DNA of 64,000 nt. Origin: Sweltsa coloradensis. Its lineage: Eukaryota > Arthropoda > Insecta > Plecoptera > Chloroperlidae. Position numbers and translations under genes: made by a program. This document shows positions 1 to 11,240 of the stretch, piece after piece (the stretch's first letter is position 1; every line of letters begins with the position of its first letter). A model generated the notes under the pieces. It did no database searches, was not told where the DNA came from, and worked only from the letters and a program-made list of their open reading frames with translations. The stretch covers positions 62,001-126,000 of the forward strand of contig JAMZAV010001828.1 in NCBI GenBank assembly GCA_024449915.1, in the 5' to 3' direction.

Positions 1-3
1 TGG

Positions 4-119
4 TGCGATCAGAGCACATGTCGAAAACATCGCGTAATTTTTTAAATAACTCCATAGAATTTGTTTGTGGTTATTCCAAATCTTGTGTAGGAGACACGTC
101 CACATGTTCTCTGATCGCG
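4..119. repeat. short inverted repeat (imperfect hairpin)
   Basis: The two ends pair: GCGATCAGAGCACATG near 5-20 is the imperfect reverse complement of CACATGTTCTCTGATCGC near 100-117, leaving a spacer of about 75 bp. It is probably the remnant of a small foldback element. No coding content is seen. Confidence 0.55.
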
Positions 120-203
120 CTATGCTTATATTCTTTGCATCAACGTAGGTAAAAAATTATCCAGAATGTGAGGAAATTCTCTGGGAGGTGATCAAGAGAA
201 TAT

Positions 204-816
204 TTAAGGCTGTTCCACCCTGTTTTTACATTTTCTAAAATATGCAACTATGTAAAAATATAGTAAATGAAATTGAAACCTGGTAACCTATTAGAACACC
301 ATTTTGTTCAAAATTTTCTGATCGGGCTTACGGCAAATATTGCATCTTCAAAATAGTTTTAAACTGCAATTACATCTAGCACAGCGCTCAACGTATAGAT
401 AGTTGTGTTTCTGTGAGATTAATGTTTGACTGTTTTTCATGAACTTATCAAAGAGAAAACATGGGACTTTACAATTTTGTATGTTCCACAAATTTTTTGG
501 ATAAACGGTATTTTTTGTTTATTTGTACCGGAAAACGGAAAAATTCGCAGGGGACACGGTTCCAAAAATCCCATGTTTTCTCTTGATAAGTTCAAGAAAA
601 ACAGTCAAACATTAATCTCACAGAAACACAACTATCTACGTTGAGCGCTGTGCTAAAATTGCAGTTTGAAACTATTTTGAATATGCAATATTTGCCGTAT
701 GCCCGATCAGAAAAAAATTGGTGTTCTAATAGTACCAGGTTTCAATTTCATTTACTATATTTTTACATAGTTGCATATTTTAGAAAACGGAAAAACAGGG
801 TGGAACAGCCTTAATG
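204..816. mobile_element. foldback (long inverted repeat) element, about 0.6 kb
   Basis: The sequence from about 204 to 472 (starting TTAAGGCTGTTCCACCCTG) reappears in reverse complement from about 565 to 816 (ending CAGGGTGGAACAGCCTTAA). The arms differ by scattered substitutions and small indels. The spacer is roughly 90 bp. No transposase is encoded, and the short ORF across it is a by-product. The termini are A/T-rich and no target duplication is evident. A non-autonomous foldback transposon is the simplest reading. Confidence 0.8.
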
Positions 817-819
817 TAA

Positions 820-1210
820 ATTATTACATTACAACATTTTATATCACTTAGCTTTTACTATCGCTCTGCTGTTGCTAACTGGCCTTCTAACTAAGCCAGA
901 TCTGTGTGAAGTGTTATGTCAGCATTATCCACCACTGGTAGCCAGGTCATTTATAGGTCTTATTTTCTTCTCCACCTGTGCTGTGATTTACGACGCCCAG
1001 TTTGTGCGACCTACTTGTTTATGCCATACCGAGCTGCGCGATCGCCATTTCTATGAGATAATCATTCATCTGGTCGAGATCAATCTGTGATCTCGTCGAC
1101 ATCCATACCAATTATACTCCGGAGCGAGAGAGAGAGAGAGACATTGTTTACTGCGTCGCTTCGAAGAGAAGGTGAATTACACACAATCGTGACCAGCATG
1201 CCACTCATAT
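820..1210. other. unannotated stretch
   Basis: There is no gene-like signal here, only two short ORFs without recognisable domains and a small (GA)n run near 1123-1140. Confidence 0.5.
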
Positions 1211-1214
1211 TAGA

Positions 1215-1395
1215 CGATCAGATATACGTCCCCATTTTCGAGAAGATGGGCTCAATCGTCCGAACAAGCTGAGAGTGGGCTCAAAAAATTCGTAATTTTC
1301 CGCTGATTACAGAAAAGGCAACCCGGAAAACGAAATCGGTAGCTTTTAGCTTTGAGGGGCAAAAAACGGTCAAAAACGGCAAAGTGTAAAAAGAC
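1215..1395 (+). repeat. outer inverted repeat, left copy (partner 9110-9290)
   Basis: This stretch contains GGGCTCAATCGTCCGAACAA, AACCCGGAAAACGAAATCGG and GGTAGCTTTTAG. The reverse complement of 9110-9290 shows the same order of words with a few changes. The two copies lie about 7.7 kb apart in inverted orientation and bracket the cluster of foldback elements, so the whole block may be a composite element or share a dispersed family. Confidence 0.7.
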
Positions 1396-1399
1396 TTTA

Positions 1400-2460
1400 A
1401 GAAGACATACAAACCTAAACCCTAACGCTAATGCTCACACGAGATCATAAAAAATAAAGATGAAATACAAATCGGTAACTTTCAGCCTTTAGAGGCCAAA
1501 AAACGATCAAAAAAGGCAACATGTAAAATAGATTTTATGAAGACCTCCTTAACGGTGTCTTCCACAGTGCCGCTTCCCGTAAGGCCATCAACCTTTTTTT
1601 TCCCTTTATGCCATCATTTCTACCTGTCGATAAAGACCATGTTACAGGAAGCGTTGATGGCCTAAGGGGAATTGATTTATTCCCCTTTGGCCAACACCCT
1701 GCATTTCATTATGGAAAATACAAAGAAGGTTTGTTGGCGTTGGGGTAATTGATTTATTCCCGTTATGCCAACATCGTATATGCATCGTTTACGGTAAGGA
1801 GCGGGGCGTTGTTGGCGTTGGGGTAATTGATTTATTCCCGTTAGGCCAACAGCGTATATGCATCGTTTACGGTAAGGAGTGTGGTAACGAGTGTTACCGT
1901 AAACAATGCATATACGCTGTTGGCCTTACGGGAATGAATCAATTACCCCAACGCCAACAACGCCCCGCTCCTTACCGTAAACGATGCATATACGCTGTTG
2001 GCCTAACGGGAATAAATCAATTACCCCAACGCCAACAAACCTTCTTTGTATTTTCGATAATGAAATGCAGGGTGTTGGCCTAAGGGGAATAAATCAATTC
2101 CCCTTAGGCCAACAAGTGTAACATGGTCTTTATCGACAGGTAGTAATGATGGCATAGGGGGAAAAAAAAGGTTGATGGCCTTACGGGAAGCGGCACTGTG
2201 GGACGGCTCCAATTTAACAATGAGCTTACGCTAATGCCATCACAAGAACATAAAAATAGATACGAAATAGGAATCGGTAGCTTATGGCTTTTAGGGGCAA
2301 AAACGACCAAAAAAAGGCAAATTTAGAAAAGATTTTAAGATGACCGATTTAACCATTCACTAACACAAATGCTAATACGAGATCATAAAAAATAAAAAGG
2401 AAATATGAATCGGTAGCTTTTAGCTCTTTCAGCACAAAAATGGATAAGAGGGCACACAAG
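1400..2460. repeat. diverged direct repeats around a foldback
   Basis: Three diverged units carry the words ACGAGATCATAAAAAATAAA, ATCGGTAGCTTTTAG and GGCAAAAACGACCAAAAAA. They lie near 1436-1545, 2230-2340 and 2368-2460. The first two flank the foldback at 1555-2213, which suggests the foldback inserted into, or was duplicated with, this repeat. Confidence 0.55.
1555..2213. mobile_element. foldback element with tandem repeats inside each arm
   Basis: The left arm (about 1555-1885) and right arm (about 1890-2213) are near-perfect reverse complements with almost no spacer; the turn is near 1887. Each arm contains tandem copies of a unit of about 73 bp with GTTGGCGTTGGGGTAATTGA and GCATATACGCTGTTGGCC. 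Terminal inverted repeats with internal tandem repeats are a hallmark of Foldback (FB)-type elements. The ORFs on both strands here are symmetric artefacts. Confidence 0.8.
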
Positions 2461-4440
2461 AGGTCGCAATTTCATCTAAAATAGCGTTAGTTAACATGCG
2501 TGAGTATTATACAATAGTAGTTTGCACATTGTTTATATTAACTAGAAACATAACAAAAACTTGTAAAAATACAGCCAAACCTTACACACTCAAAAGAAAT
2601 GAGATCTAAAAAAGGTGTGGAAGGGTAGATGAGCTTAACCCTTTTTTATAGTGCGGCGGTCGAATCCGAAATTTCAGCTTTGACCCATACAGGCGGTACT
2701 ATTTCGCGAAACCAAAATAAAATCGTCGGCTACTTCATCACCCACTAGAAAAATGACGTTGTGGTCTTGAAATTCGTGTACGTCATAGATTTTCGACGCC
2801 ATCTTGGATGCGCGGCGTCGATCGCACTTTGCGTTATAAACCATATTGTACATTCTGCAATTTTTGCATTAGAAAAACGAAATGTAGTGCGTTGTATTCC
2901 CAAGACATGGGCGTACATTATGTTAAAATTTATTTTGGATTGCAACAATAAGGTAAGGTGAAAAATCAACAATGGCGGGGAAATTTAACATTTTCAGAAT
3001 TACACTAAAATGTTCTATATTTTTTTACGGTTAAACCATCAACATTTTCTTAAGACATGGGGATAGATTTAAATGGCGGACGACATTCGTTTACACGTAG
3101 ATATTTTTTGTTTTGTCCTAATGCAAATACTTTGATCTCCTCGATAGTAAACGTAGTCAAAAGTGTAACGCGCAGTAAACTGCGAAAATGGACGGGACAC
3201 AATTTATGCATTGTTAGATGTGGTTATACTTACTCCATAAACAATACTTTATGATAAATAATTAAACAAAACCACAGTTCATTGTAAACAATATTTTTTA
3301 TTGTAATTTTTGTATAAGTGGTAATTTTTAAATTATCCATAAGAGAGAGCAAAGCTACTTCATCAACAGAATGTCTAAGAAGGATACAAATTGAATACAA
3401 TAATTTTCTTCACAGCTTTTAAATTGTGTTGTTATACATAGGTGCCTAGTATTTTAATGTCAAGTTTGGGTGCGGTATCCCCGCCTCTTTGTCCACCCTG
3501 GATCAATAAAAACATTCTGTACCATCCTTATTGATTAACAATGTAAAATAAAAATCCCTGTCAATCGACGGTCTTGTTCTGTTTTTATAATAGTGAGAGC
3601 TGTAATAGGGAAGGAACACTTGAATATTGCAAATCCGGATACCAGCGTGAAATTTTGCATGGGGGTAGATAAAAATATCAGAATTAAAAATCCGCCGGGA
3701 GGCAAGCGATATCTCACCCCAACACCCCTAAATCATCCCCTAAAATTAGAATAATTCATAGCTCTAACCCAAAAAAGAATTTTTATTCAAATTAGTTATT
3801 AAAATTATGTTTTAATGTGTTTTAACCCAATCAGCCTATTCTCATTTCGTAAACCACATTTTTTCAACCCCCATCCCTAATTGTTTATAATATTTTTACC
3901 TTGATTTCCAGCATTTACCAGTGAGGCACCTAGGGAGTTATCAGCATGAAATTTGGCATGATGGTTCATAATAACATGAAAAATAATAATCCGCCGGGAG
4001 GCAAGCGATATTCCACCCCTTTTGTTCTCTACCACCCTTAACTTTGGGAAAAACGTAAGGTAGTATTTAATACATTTGAATATTTCAATTGCTGATTCAA
4101 ATTATGAGTCGATGTGTTATAGTCCAGTCAACAAATCATTTAAACAAAACAAACAATTTTTCACCCCCAACCCTAATAATCATACTTTTAGTGACAAACA
4201 CTGTTTAGTAAGTTATCAACATGAAATTTGGCATGGTGGTAGATAAAAATATAAGAATTACTATCCCGTGGGAAGTAAACGATATTTCACCCCAAGTACA
4301 TCCCTTAAAATTGGAAAGAGTGTTCAATGATTCGTTTTTTTTCATGGGTGGTTATCTGGAAGAAAGTATTCAATTAAAAATCTAATTAAAATTCAATAGT
4401 TTTGGTTTATTTAAGAAATACAATAATAAGCATGTTATGC

Positions 4441-4620
4441 GTTGGTATCTATGATTACATGGTACAAGGTGGTATTTTATAGCAGCTTCTTTTCTCAATG
4501 CAGTTTCTAAACAAATGACGGTTTGTTTGTCTGAAGTGACAGTGTAATATCACAGCCCCAAAACTCGTAACAAATTGTATGAAAATACCACCTTGTACCA
4601 TGTAATCATAGATACCATAC
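4441..4620. repeat. inner hairpin at the centre of the giant foldback
   Basis: GGTATCTATGATTACATGGT near 4445 is inverted as ACCATGTAATCATAGATACC near 4597. The arms are about 40 bp with a spacer of roughly 100 bp. It sits where the two large arms meet and is a candidate nested small foldback. Confidence 0.75.
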
Positions 4621-4645
4621 CATACATAGATACTTGTAACATGCT

Positions 4646-5150
4646 AAAAAAATGTTAAAAATCACTATTAGGGGTGGGGGTAAAAAGAATCACGAGAAAT
4701 TAGGTTGATTGGATGGAAACATGCTTAAGCATAATATTATTGGATAATTTTAATAATTACAATGTATAGAATACGACCTAGTACCAAATCCAATTTTAAG
4801 GGATGATAGAGGGCACTAGGGGTGAAATATCGTTTGCCTCCCAACGGAATAGTTATTCTTATATTTTTATCTATCACCATGCCAAATTATATGCTAATAA
4901 GTGTTGATGAAAAAAATCACTATTAGGGGTGGGGGTAGAAAAAACGCGAGAAATTAGGTTGATTGGATGGAAACATGCTTGAGCATAATATTATTGGATA
5001 ATTTTAATAATTTCAATGTATTGAATACGACCTAGTACCAAATCCAATTTTAAGGGATGATAGAGGGGCACTAGGGGTAAAATATTGTTTGCCTTCCAAC
5101 GGAATAGTAATTCTTATATTTTTATCTACCACCATGCCAAATTTCATGTT
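4646..5150 (+). repeat. recent tandem duplication in the right arm
   Basis: Two direct copies (about 4646-4890 and 4912-5150) share long runs such as AGAAATTAGGTTGATTGGAT and GAATACGACCTAGTACCAAA. The left arm has only one equivalent unit, so the right arm expanded after the palindrome formed. Confidence 0.75.
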
Positions 5151-6754
5151 GGTAACTTACTAAACAGTGTTTGTCACTTAAAGTATGATTATTAGGGTTG
5201 GGGGTGAAAAAATTGTTTGTTTTGTTTAAATGATTTGTTGACTGGACTATAACACATCGACTCATAATTTGAATCAGCAATTGAAATATTCAAAATGTAT
5301 TAAATACTACCTTACGTTTTTCCCAAAGTTAAGGGTGGTAGAGAACAAAAGGGGTGGAATATCGCTTGCCTCCCGGCGGATTATTATTTTTCATGTTATT
5401 ATGAACCATCATGCCAAATTTCATGCTGATAACTCCCTAGGTGCCTCACTGGTAAATGCTGGAAATCAAGGTAAAAATATTATAAACAATTAGGGATGGG
5501 GGTTGAAAAAATGTGGTTTACGAAATGAGAATAGGCTGATTGGGTTTAAAACACATTAAAACATAATTTTAATAACTAATTTGAATAAAAATTCTTTTTG
5601 GGTTAGAGCTATGAATTATTCTAATTTTAGGGGATGATTTAGGGGGTGTTGGGGGTGAGATATCGCTTGCCTCCCGGCGGATTTTTAATTCTGATATTTT
5701 TATCTACCCCCATGCAAAATTTCACGCTGGTATCCGGATTTGCAATATTCAAGTGTTCCTTCCCTATTACAGCTCTCACTATTATAAAAACAGAACAAGA
5801 CCGTCGATTGACAGGGATTTTTATTTTACATTGTTAATCAATAAGGATGGTACAGAATGTTTTTATTGATCCAGGGTGGACAAAGAGGCGGGGATACCGC
5901 ACCCAAACTTGACATTAAAGTACTAGGCACCTATGTATAACAACAAAATTTAAAAGCTGTGAAGAAAAATATTGTATTCAATTTGTATCCTTCTTAGACA
6001 TTCTGTTGATGAAGTAGCTTTGCTCTCTCTTATGGATAATTTTAAAAATTACCACTTATACAAAAATTACAATAAAAAATATTGTTTACAATGAACTGTG
6101 GTTTTGTTTAATTATTTATCATAAAGTATTGTTATGGAGTAAGTATAAACCACATCTAACAATGCATAAATTGTGTCCCGTCCATTTTCGCAGTTTACTG
6201 CGCGTTACACTTTTGACTACGTTTACTATCGAGGAGATCAAAGTATTTGCATTAGGACAAAACAAAAAATATCTACGTGTAAACGAATGTCGTCCGCCAT
6301 TTAAATCTATCCCCATGTCTTAAGAAAATGTTGATGGTTTAACCGTAAAAAAATATAGAACATTTTAGTGTAATCTGAAAATGTTAAATTTCCCCGCCAT
6401 TGTTTATTTTCACCTTACCTTATTGTTGCAATCCAAAATAAATTTTAACATAATGTACGCCCATGTATGGGGAATACAACGCACTACATTTCGGTTTTCT
6501 AATGCAAAACGGACAGAATGTACAATATGGTTTATAACGCAAAGAGCGATCGACGCCGCGCATCCAAGATGGCGTCGAAAATCTATGACGTACACGCATT
6601 TCAAGACCACAACGTCATTTTTCTAGTGGGTGATGAAGTAGCGACGATTTTATTTTGGTTCGCGAAATAGTACCGCCTGTATGGGTCAAAGCTGAAATAT
6701 GCGTCTTTTTAGCCTTCGACCGCCGCACTATTAGGTCTCATTTCTTTTGAGTGT

Positions 6755-7990
6755 GTAAGGTTTGGCTGAATTTATAAAAGTTTTTGTTATGTTATGGATC
6801 TCATTACTTTTTCAAGTTCCATTGCATTTTGTTAAAATAAAATATAATAATTTTATCAAAGTCGATTTAATTGCTATGGTATTACCAATTAACAATAGAA
6901 TGAAGAAATGTAGTGGTCCAAAGACTTGCTTTTTGAAAACAATATAGGCGATCATTGTCAAGTAACGATAGTTACTTGTTGATTGAGCCTTATGGCTTAT
7001 TTAAAAAAAACTTTATTTGGAAGCCTTCCAGCAAACTTTTTTAACTTTTTCTTTCAAAAGGAACTACATCACTATTACCTTAATGTCCATGTAAAATATG
7101 AACGTTGTAGCCCCACCCGTTTGGTCAGAATCGCTGGGCAATTGAAAATGATGAATAAGACAGTAGTAGTAGTAGTAACTAACATCCACATATAACAAAA
7201 AACTTGTAAAAAAAAACAGCCATACCTTACACAATCAAAAGCAATGAGATCTAAAAGAAATGCCAAGCTTATGTACCCTCCTACATTTTCGCAACCTTAA
7301 TACATAAATTCACTTTGCCCTGTGACTGTATCCTTGCAAAGCGTGGCAAAATTTTATTTGCAACTATAGTGTTTTAAATTGTGTAAATTAAATATAAATT
7401 AAATTGTGTGTTTAAGGTGTGAAAATTTATTTTGCCAAGCTTTGCAAGGATACAGTCACAGGTCAAAGTGAATTTATGTATTAAGATTGCGAAAATGTAG
7501 GAGGGTACATAAGCTTGGCTTTTCTTTTATTTAGATCTCATTGCTTTTGATTGTGTAAGGTTTGGCTGTTTTTTTACAAGTTTTTTGTTATATGTGGGAT
7601 CTCATTACTTTTTCAAGTTCCATTAGAAAATTATTTGTTAAAATACAATAATTTTGTTAAAGTCAATTTAATTGATAATGGTATTACCAAGATAACAATA
7701 GAATTTAAAATATCTAGGGTCAAAAGACTTGTTTTTTGTAAACAATGTAGGTGATTATTGTCAAGCACTAAAGTTACTTAATTGTTGATTATATTCTTGT
7801 AAACGGCTTATATTGAAACCTTTATTTGGAAGCCTTCCAGCAAACTTTTCCAACTATTTCTTTCAAAAGACCCTATATCACTATTACCTTAATGTCCGTG
7901 TACAATATGAACGTAGTAGTCCCACCCGTTTGGTAAGAATCGCGGGCCGATTGAAACTGACGAATGAGACCGTAGTAGCAGTAGTAGCAA
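6755..7990 (+). repeat. direct repeat pair (6755-7195 and 7550-7990) flanking a small foldback
   Basis: Both copies run through GATCTCATTACTTTTTCAAG, TGGTATTACCAA, GGAAGCCTTCCAGCAAACTT and CCCACCCGTTTGGT, ending at a short GTAGTAGTAGTA run. The region between them is the foldback at 7195-7590. The CCCACCCGTTTGGT word recurs inverted near 9835, 10440 and 10618 and directly near 41727 and 41900, marking a dispersed family. Confidence 0.75.
7195..7590. mobile_element. foldback element sharing termini with the giant palindrome
   Basis: Arms of about 175 bp: AAGCTTATGTACCCTCCTAC near 7267 is inverted near 7500, and AAGGATACAGTCACAG near 7447 pairs with CTGTGACTGTATCCTT near 7320. The outer ends (ACAAAAAACTTGTAAAAA, CCTTACACAATCAAAAGCAA) match the outer ends of the 4.2-kb foldback at 2549-6795. 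This shared terminus suggests one family with different cores. Confidence 0.8.
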
Positions 7991-7993
7991 ACA

Positions 7994-8455
7994 TCCTCAA
8001 AGTGATTTTGAGCATGTTTCAAGCCATTTTTTCACCAAGGAGGAATGCTCGTACCCCAACCAAATTTGGCATGTGTTGTCAGTCAGGTACATAAATCCCC
8101 TCGATTTTGATAGTTTTCAAGTTCACATCACGTTTCAAGACGGCTGGGTAACACCTCGAAATCATCCCAACTCTGCTTGCTGTATAAGGTGCTTGAGTGT
8201 GTAGCGCACCGCGGCTTGGCTGCGGCACCCTGACGGGCACCTAGATCCATTAAGTGATTTTGAGCATGTTTCAAGTAATTTTTCACCAAGAAGGAATGTT
8301 CGTACACCAACCAAATTTAGCATATGTTGTCAGGTACCCAAATCCCCCTGATTTTGATAGTTTCCTCGAAATGACCCCAACTCTGCTTGCTGTATAAGGT
8401 GCCTGAGTGTGTAGCGCACCGCGGCTTGGCTGCGGCGCCCTAACGGGCACCTAGA
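7994..8455 (+). repeat. imperfect tandem duplication, two units of about 205-250 bp
   Basis: Both units begin with AGTGATTTTGAGCATGTTTC and end with ACGGGCACCTAGAT, and both contain ACTCTGCTTGCTGTATAAGG and AGCGCACCGCGGCTTGGCTG. The GC-rich end contrasts with its AT-rich surroundings. No coding signal is seen. Confidence 0.8.
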
Positions 8456-8459
8456 TAAA

Positions 8460-9110
8460 ATACGATTACTGTGTTTACATTTTGTATTGTAGGCCAGCTG
8501 CACCGCACATTGAGTGGTGGAGTGGACAACACTTTACTGCTTTGCCTTTCCTGTTGTATTGATCAAGTAACATTAACTTTGATTTTACTTAAATAGAATT
8601 AATAAAAATTAAATAAGAAAGCGCTCTGACTTTTAATAACCGTACATATAAAACCCATTAAACTGCATTTTTTCCTTTTCTGAACTGGTCCTGCGTAACG
8701 AAATGCCTTTTTGCCTTTGCCGGCCCCCAAAGTTAAAGGGTACTGAAATCGAATTCCACATTTAATTTGAATTTGTATTGATTTAACGAATTTATTGCAA
8801 CCTATCGCAGCGTTTTCGGCCAATTAGTATTCTGTTTGATATAGTAGGCCTACCTTTTTTGCCGTTTTTTGGTTCCCAAGCTAGAATCGACATATTTTGA
8901 TAAACTCATTACATGTTCTGTATTGTCTTGAAATACTGAAGAAATTACAACTCTGCCCAGCGTTATTGGACAATTGGTATTCATTTTCATATATATTACC
9001 TTTTATCCTTTTTCGCTCTAAAAGGTAAAATGTACTATTTTCAATTTAAGATATTGTTTTCTGTTTGAGCTTAAAATATCACATTTGTTTCCACCTTACC
9101 CAACGCTATA
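8460..9110. other. unannotated AT-rich stretch
   Basis: There is no gene, TE protein or clear repeat boundary here. Fragments such as TTTTGCCGTTTTTTGG near 8858 and 9160 relate it loosely to the flanking repeat at 9110-9290. Confidence 0.4.
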
Positions 9111-9290
9111 GGCCAATTTGTAATCTGTTTAAGAAATATTATCCTTTTTGCCGTTTTTTGGCTGTATAATCTAAAAGCTACCGATTTCGCTTTCCGGGTT
9201 GGCCTTGATGTAATCAGGGAAAAATTACGATTTTTTTGAGCCCACTCTCGGCTTGTTCGGATAATTGAGCCCACAAAAGTGCGTATCTGA
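9110..9290 (-). repeat. outer inverted repeat, right copy (partner 1215-1395)
   Basis: In reverse complement it reads TCCGAACAAGCCGAGAGTGG, then AACCCGGAAAGCGAAATCGG, then TAGCTTTTAG. This is the same word order as 1215-1395. Confidence 0.7.
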
Positions 9291-9518
9291 TAGCCTATAT
9301 GGAGCAGGCTGCCTTGTTTGAGATTGTAGTCTCTATACTAATGCTTTTATGTGATATATTCGATTCCCTGATCGTATTTTATAAGGTCGTCGTCATTTAT
9401 CAATTTATCGGTTATTGGATAAACGATCGATTATTGATTATTAATCGATTGTTTAACCTTACAAAGATTTAAAGATATACCTTTCATGATAAAGAATCGT
9501 GAATTTTGTTCCTGTAAT

Positions 9519-10920
9519 TGGATGAGCGTAGCGAGCGTAGCGAGCGAAGCGAAAACTTCAATTTCACTGACCCCCAAAAAATTTAGCTCCAATGTTTTTT
9601 TTTTTTTTTTTTTTTTTTGTTTTTGTTTGTTTGTATTTTTGTCTGTTTGTTAGCAGGATTCCGGGAAAACGGCATAAGCGATCTTGATGAAATTTTGAGG
9701 GGACCTTCGTTTTCTCTGAACTTAGAGGTGTATTGCTTTTGGGTACAATCGAAGAAATATTTCTCATGAATATCGTACTTTACGATTTTTTCGTATTTTT
9801 AGTGCGATATTTTCGTCACATTTGGGCCGATTCTGACCAAACGGGTGGGGCTACAACGTTCAGATTTCACATGGACATTAAGGTTATGGTGATGTGGTAC
9901 CTCTTGAAAGAAAAAGTAGAAAGAGTTAGTCAGAATCCACAGAAATAAAGGTTTTAATATGAGTTTTTTTAGGTTTATAATACCAATTAACAAGTAACAA
10001 TAGAAACTTGACAACAATCACCTAAAATGCATTCAAAAAGCACTTGCAAAGGAAAAGTGTAAACAAACGCAAAAAACGCAAACAAAAAACTTACAAAAAA
10101 ACGCTCATCCATCAACGCGGCGGGACTTTATAGCGTTTTCCTAGTTGGATGAGCGAAGCGAAGACTTCAATTTCACTGACCCCCCAAAAAATTTAGCTCC
10201 AATGTTTTTTTGTTTTGTTTTTTTTTGTTTGTTTGTATTTTTGTCTGTTTGTTAGCAGGATTCCTGGCAAACGGCATAAGCGATCTTGATGAAAATTGTA
10301 GGGGACCTTCGAAATCTCTAAACTTAGAAGTGTATTGTTTTTGGGTACAATCGAAGAAATATTTCTCATGAATATCGTACTTTTACGATTTTTTTCAATT
10401 TTTAGTGCGATATTTTCGTGTTATTTGGGCCGATTCTGACCAAACGGGTGGGGCTACAACCTTCATATTATACATGGACATTAAGGTTATGGTCATGTAG
10501 TACCTTTTGAAAGAAAAAGTTGGAAAAATTAGCCAGAATCCATAGAAATAAAGCTTTTAATATAAGTTTTTTACGGTTTAGTGCGATATTTTCGTGCCAT
10601 TTGGGCCGATTATGACCAAACGGGTGGGGCTACAACGTTCATATTATACATGGACATTAAGGTTACGGTATTGTAGTACCCTTTGAATGAAAAAGTTGAA
10701 AAAGTTTGCCAGAATCCATAGAAATAAAGCTTTTAATATAAGTTTTTGTACGGTAAATAATAACATTTGACAAGTAGGCCCTAACAATAGAAACTTGACA
10801 ACAATCACCTACAATGCTTAGGCAGCAAAGCAAAACACTTACAAAAGTAAAGATATCCCACGCAAACTAAATACTTAAAAAAAAGCTCATCCATCACCGC
10901 GGCGGGACTTTAGCGTTTTC
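9519..10920 (+). repeat. two tandem copies of a dispersed GGATGAGCG repeat
   Basis: Copy 1 (9519-10140) and copy 2 (10144-10920) start with TTGGATGAGCG(A/T)AGCGA and the word TTCAATTTCACTGACCCC, run through a T-rich tract, GATTC(C)GGGAAAACGGCATAA and a CAAACGGGTGGGGCTACAAC block, and end near CGCGGCGGGACTTTA. Copy 2 carries an extra internal duplication of the GGGTGGGGC block. The reverse complement of this repeat is found at 40.9-42.85 kb. It is non-coding and its class is not established. Confidence 0.75.
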
Positions 10921-10929
10921 CTAGTTAGT

Positions 10930-11240
10930 AGTATTATGGAGATGTATACGAAGATGTGAACCTTGTAAAAGATCATATAATTGGTTGTTCTAAAACTAAT
11001 ATCTACTTCCTGAGTTTTAAACCAAACATCCATCCTCTTCAGAACTTCTTTAAAACGTCTCAAGATCTCTTCAGTATCCAGAGCTTCTAAATAGAAACCC
11101 ACCTCATCAGCATTTTACAATATATCAGGGATTTCGGCCATAATTATCTATGTACAGAATAAATAAAAGCTAGGTCCTAATATTGATCCTTAGGGTACTC
11201 CACAAGTAAGATTGAATGAATTTGAGCTGTAATGTGCAAG
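10930..11240 (-). pseudogene. decayed non-LTR reverse transcriptase fragment
   Basis: The minus-strand translation near 11215-11165 reads LTCGVP*GSILGPSF, which is the LINE RT block GVPQGSILGP with the Gln codon turned into a stop. Downstream (11110-10930) comes NADEVGFYLEALDTEEI, resembling the catalytic (Y/F)ADD block with one Asp lost, and then a KTNYMIF-like segment. It is a short, dead remnant of a jockey/CR1/I-type element. No EN domain or ends are seen. Confidence 0.65.

Larger units (their letters stand above)
2549..6795. mobile_element. giant foldback element (about 4.2-kb palindrome)
   Basis: The left arm (about 2549 to 4330) is repeated in reverse complement on the right (about 5060 to 6795). 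Paired landmarks include ACATAACAAAAACTTG at 2549 against its inverse near 6780, GGCGGTACTATTTCGCGAAA near 2692 against its inverse near 6660, and mirrored ORF pairs at 2745-2972/6381-6626, 3057-3254/6119-6316 and 3535-3717/5646-5837. The arms contain 3-4 diverged tandem units carrying CCGCCGGGAGGCAAGCGATA. The middle holds a smaller hairpin. No transposase is recognisable. The high arm identity suggests recent formation or gene conversion between arms. Confidence 0.85.

Noticed and set aside
2745..6626. Paired ORFs on both strands inside the giant palindrome
   Set aside because: They mirror each other because the arms are inverted copies; none shows a domain or coding bias.
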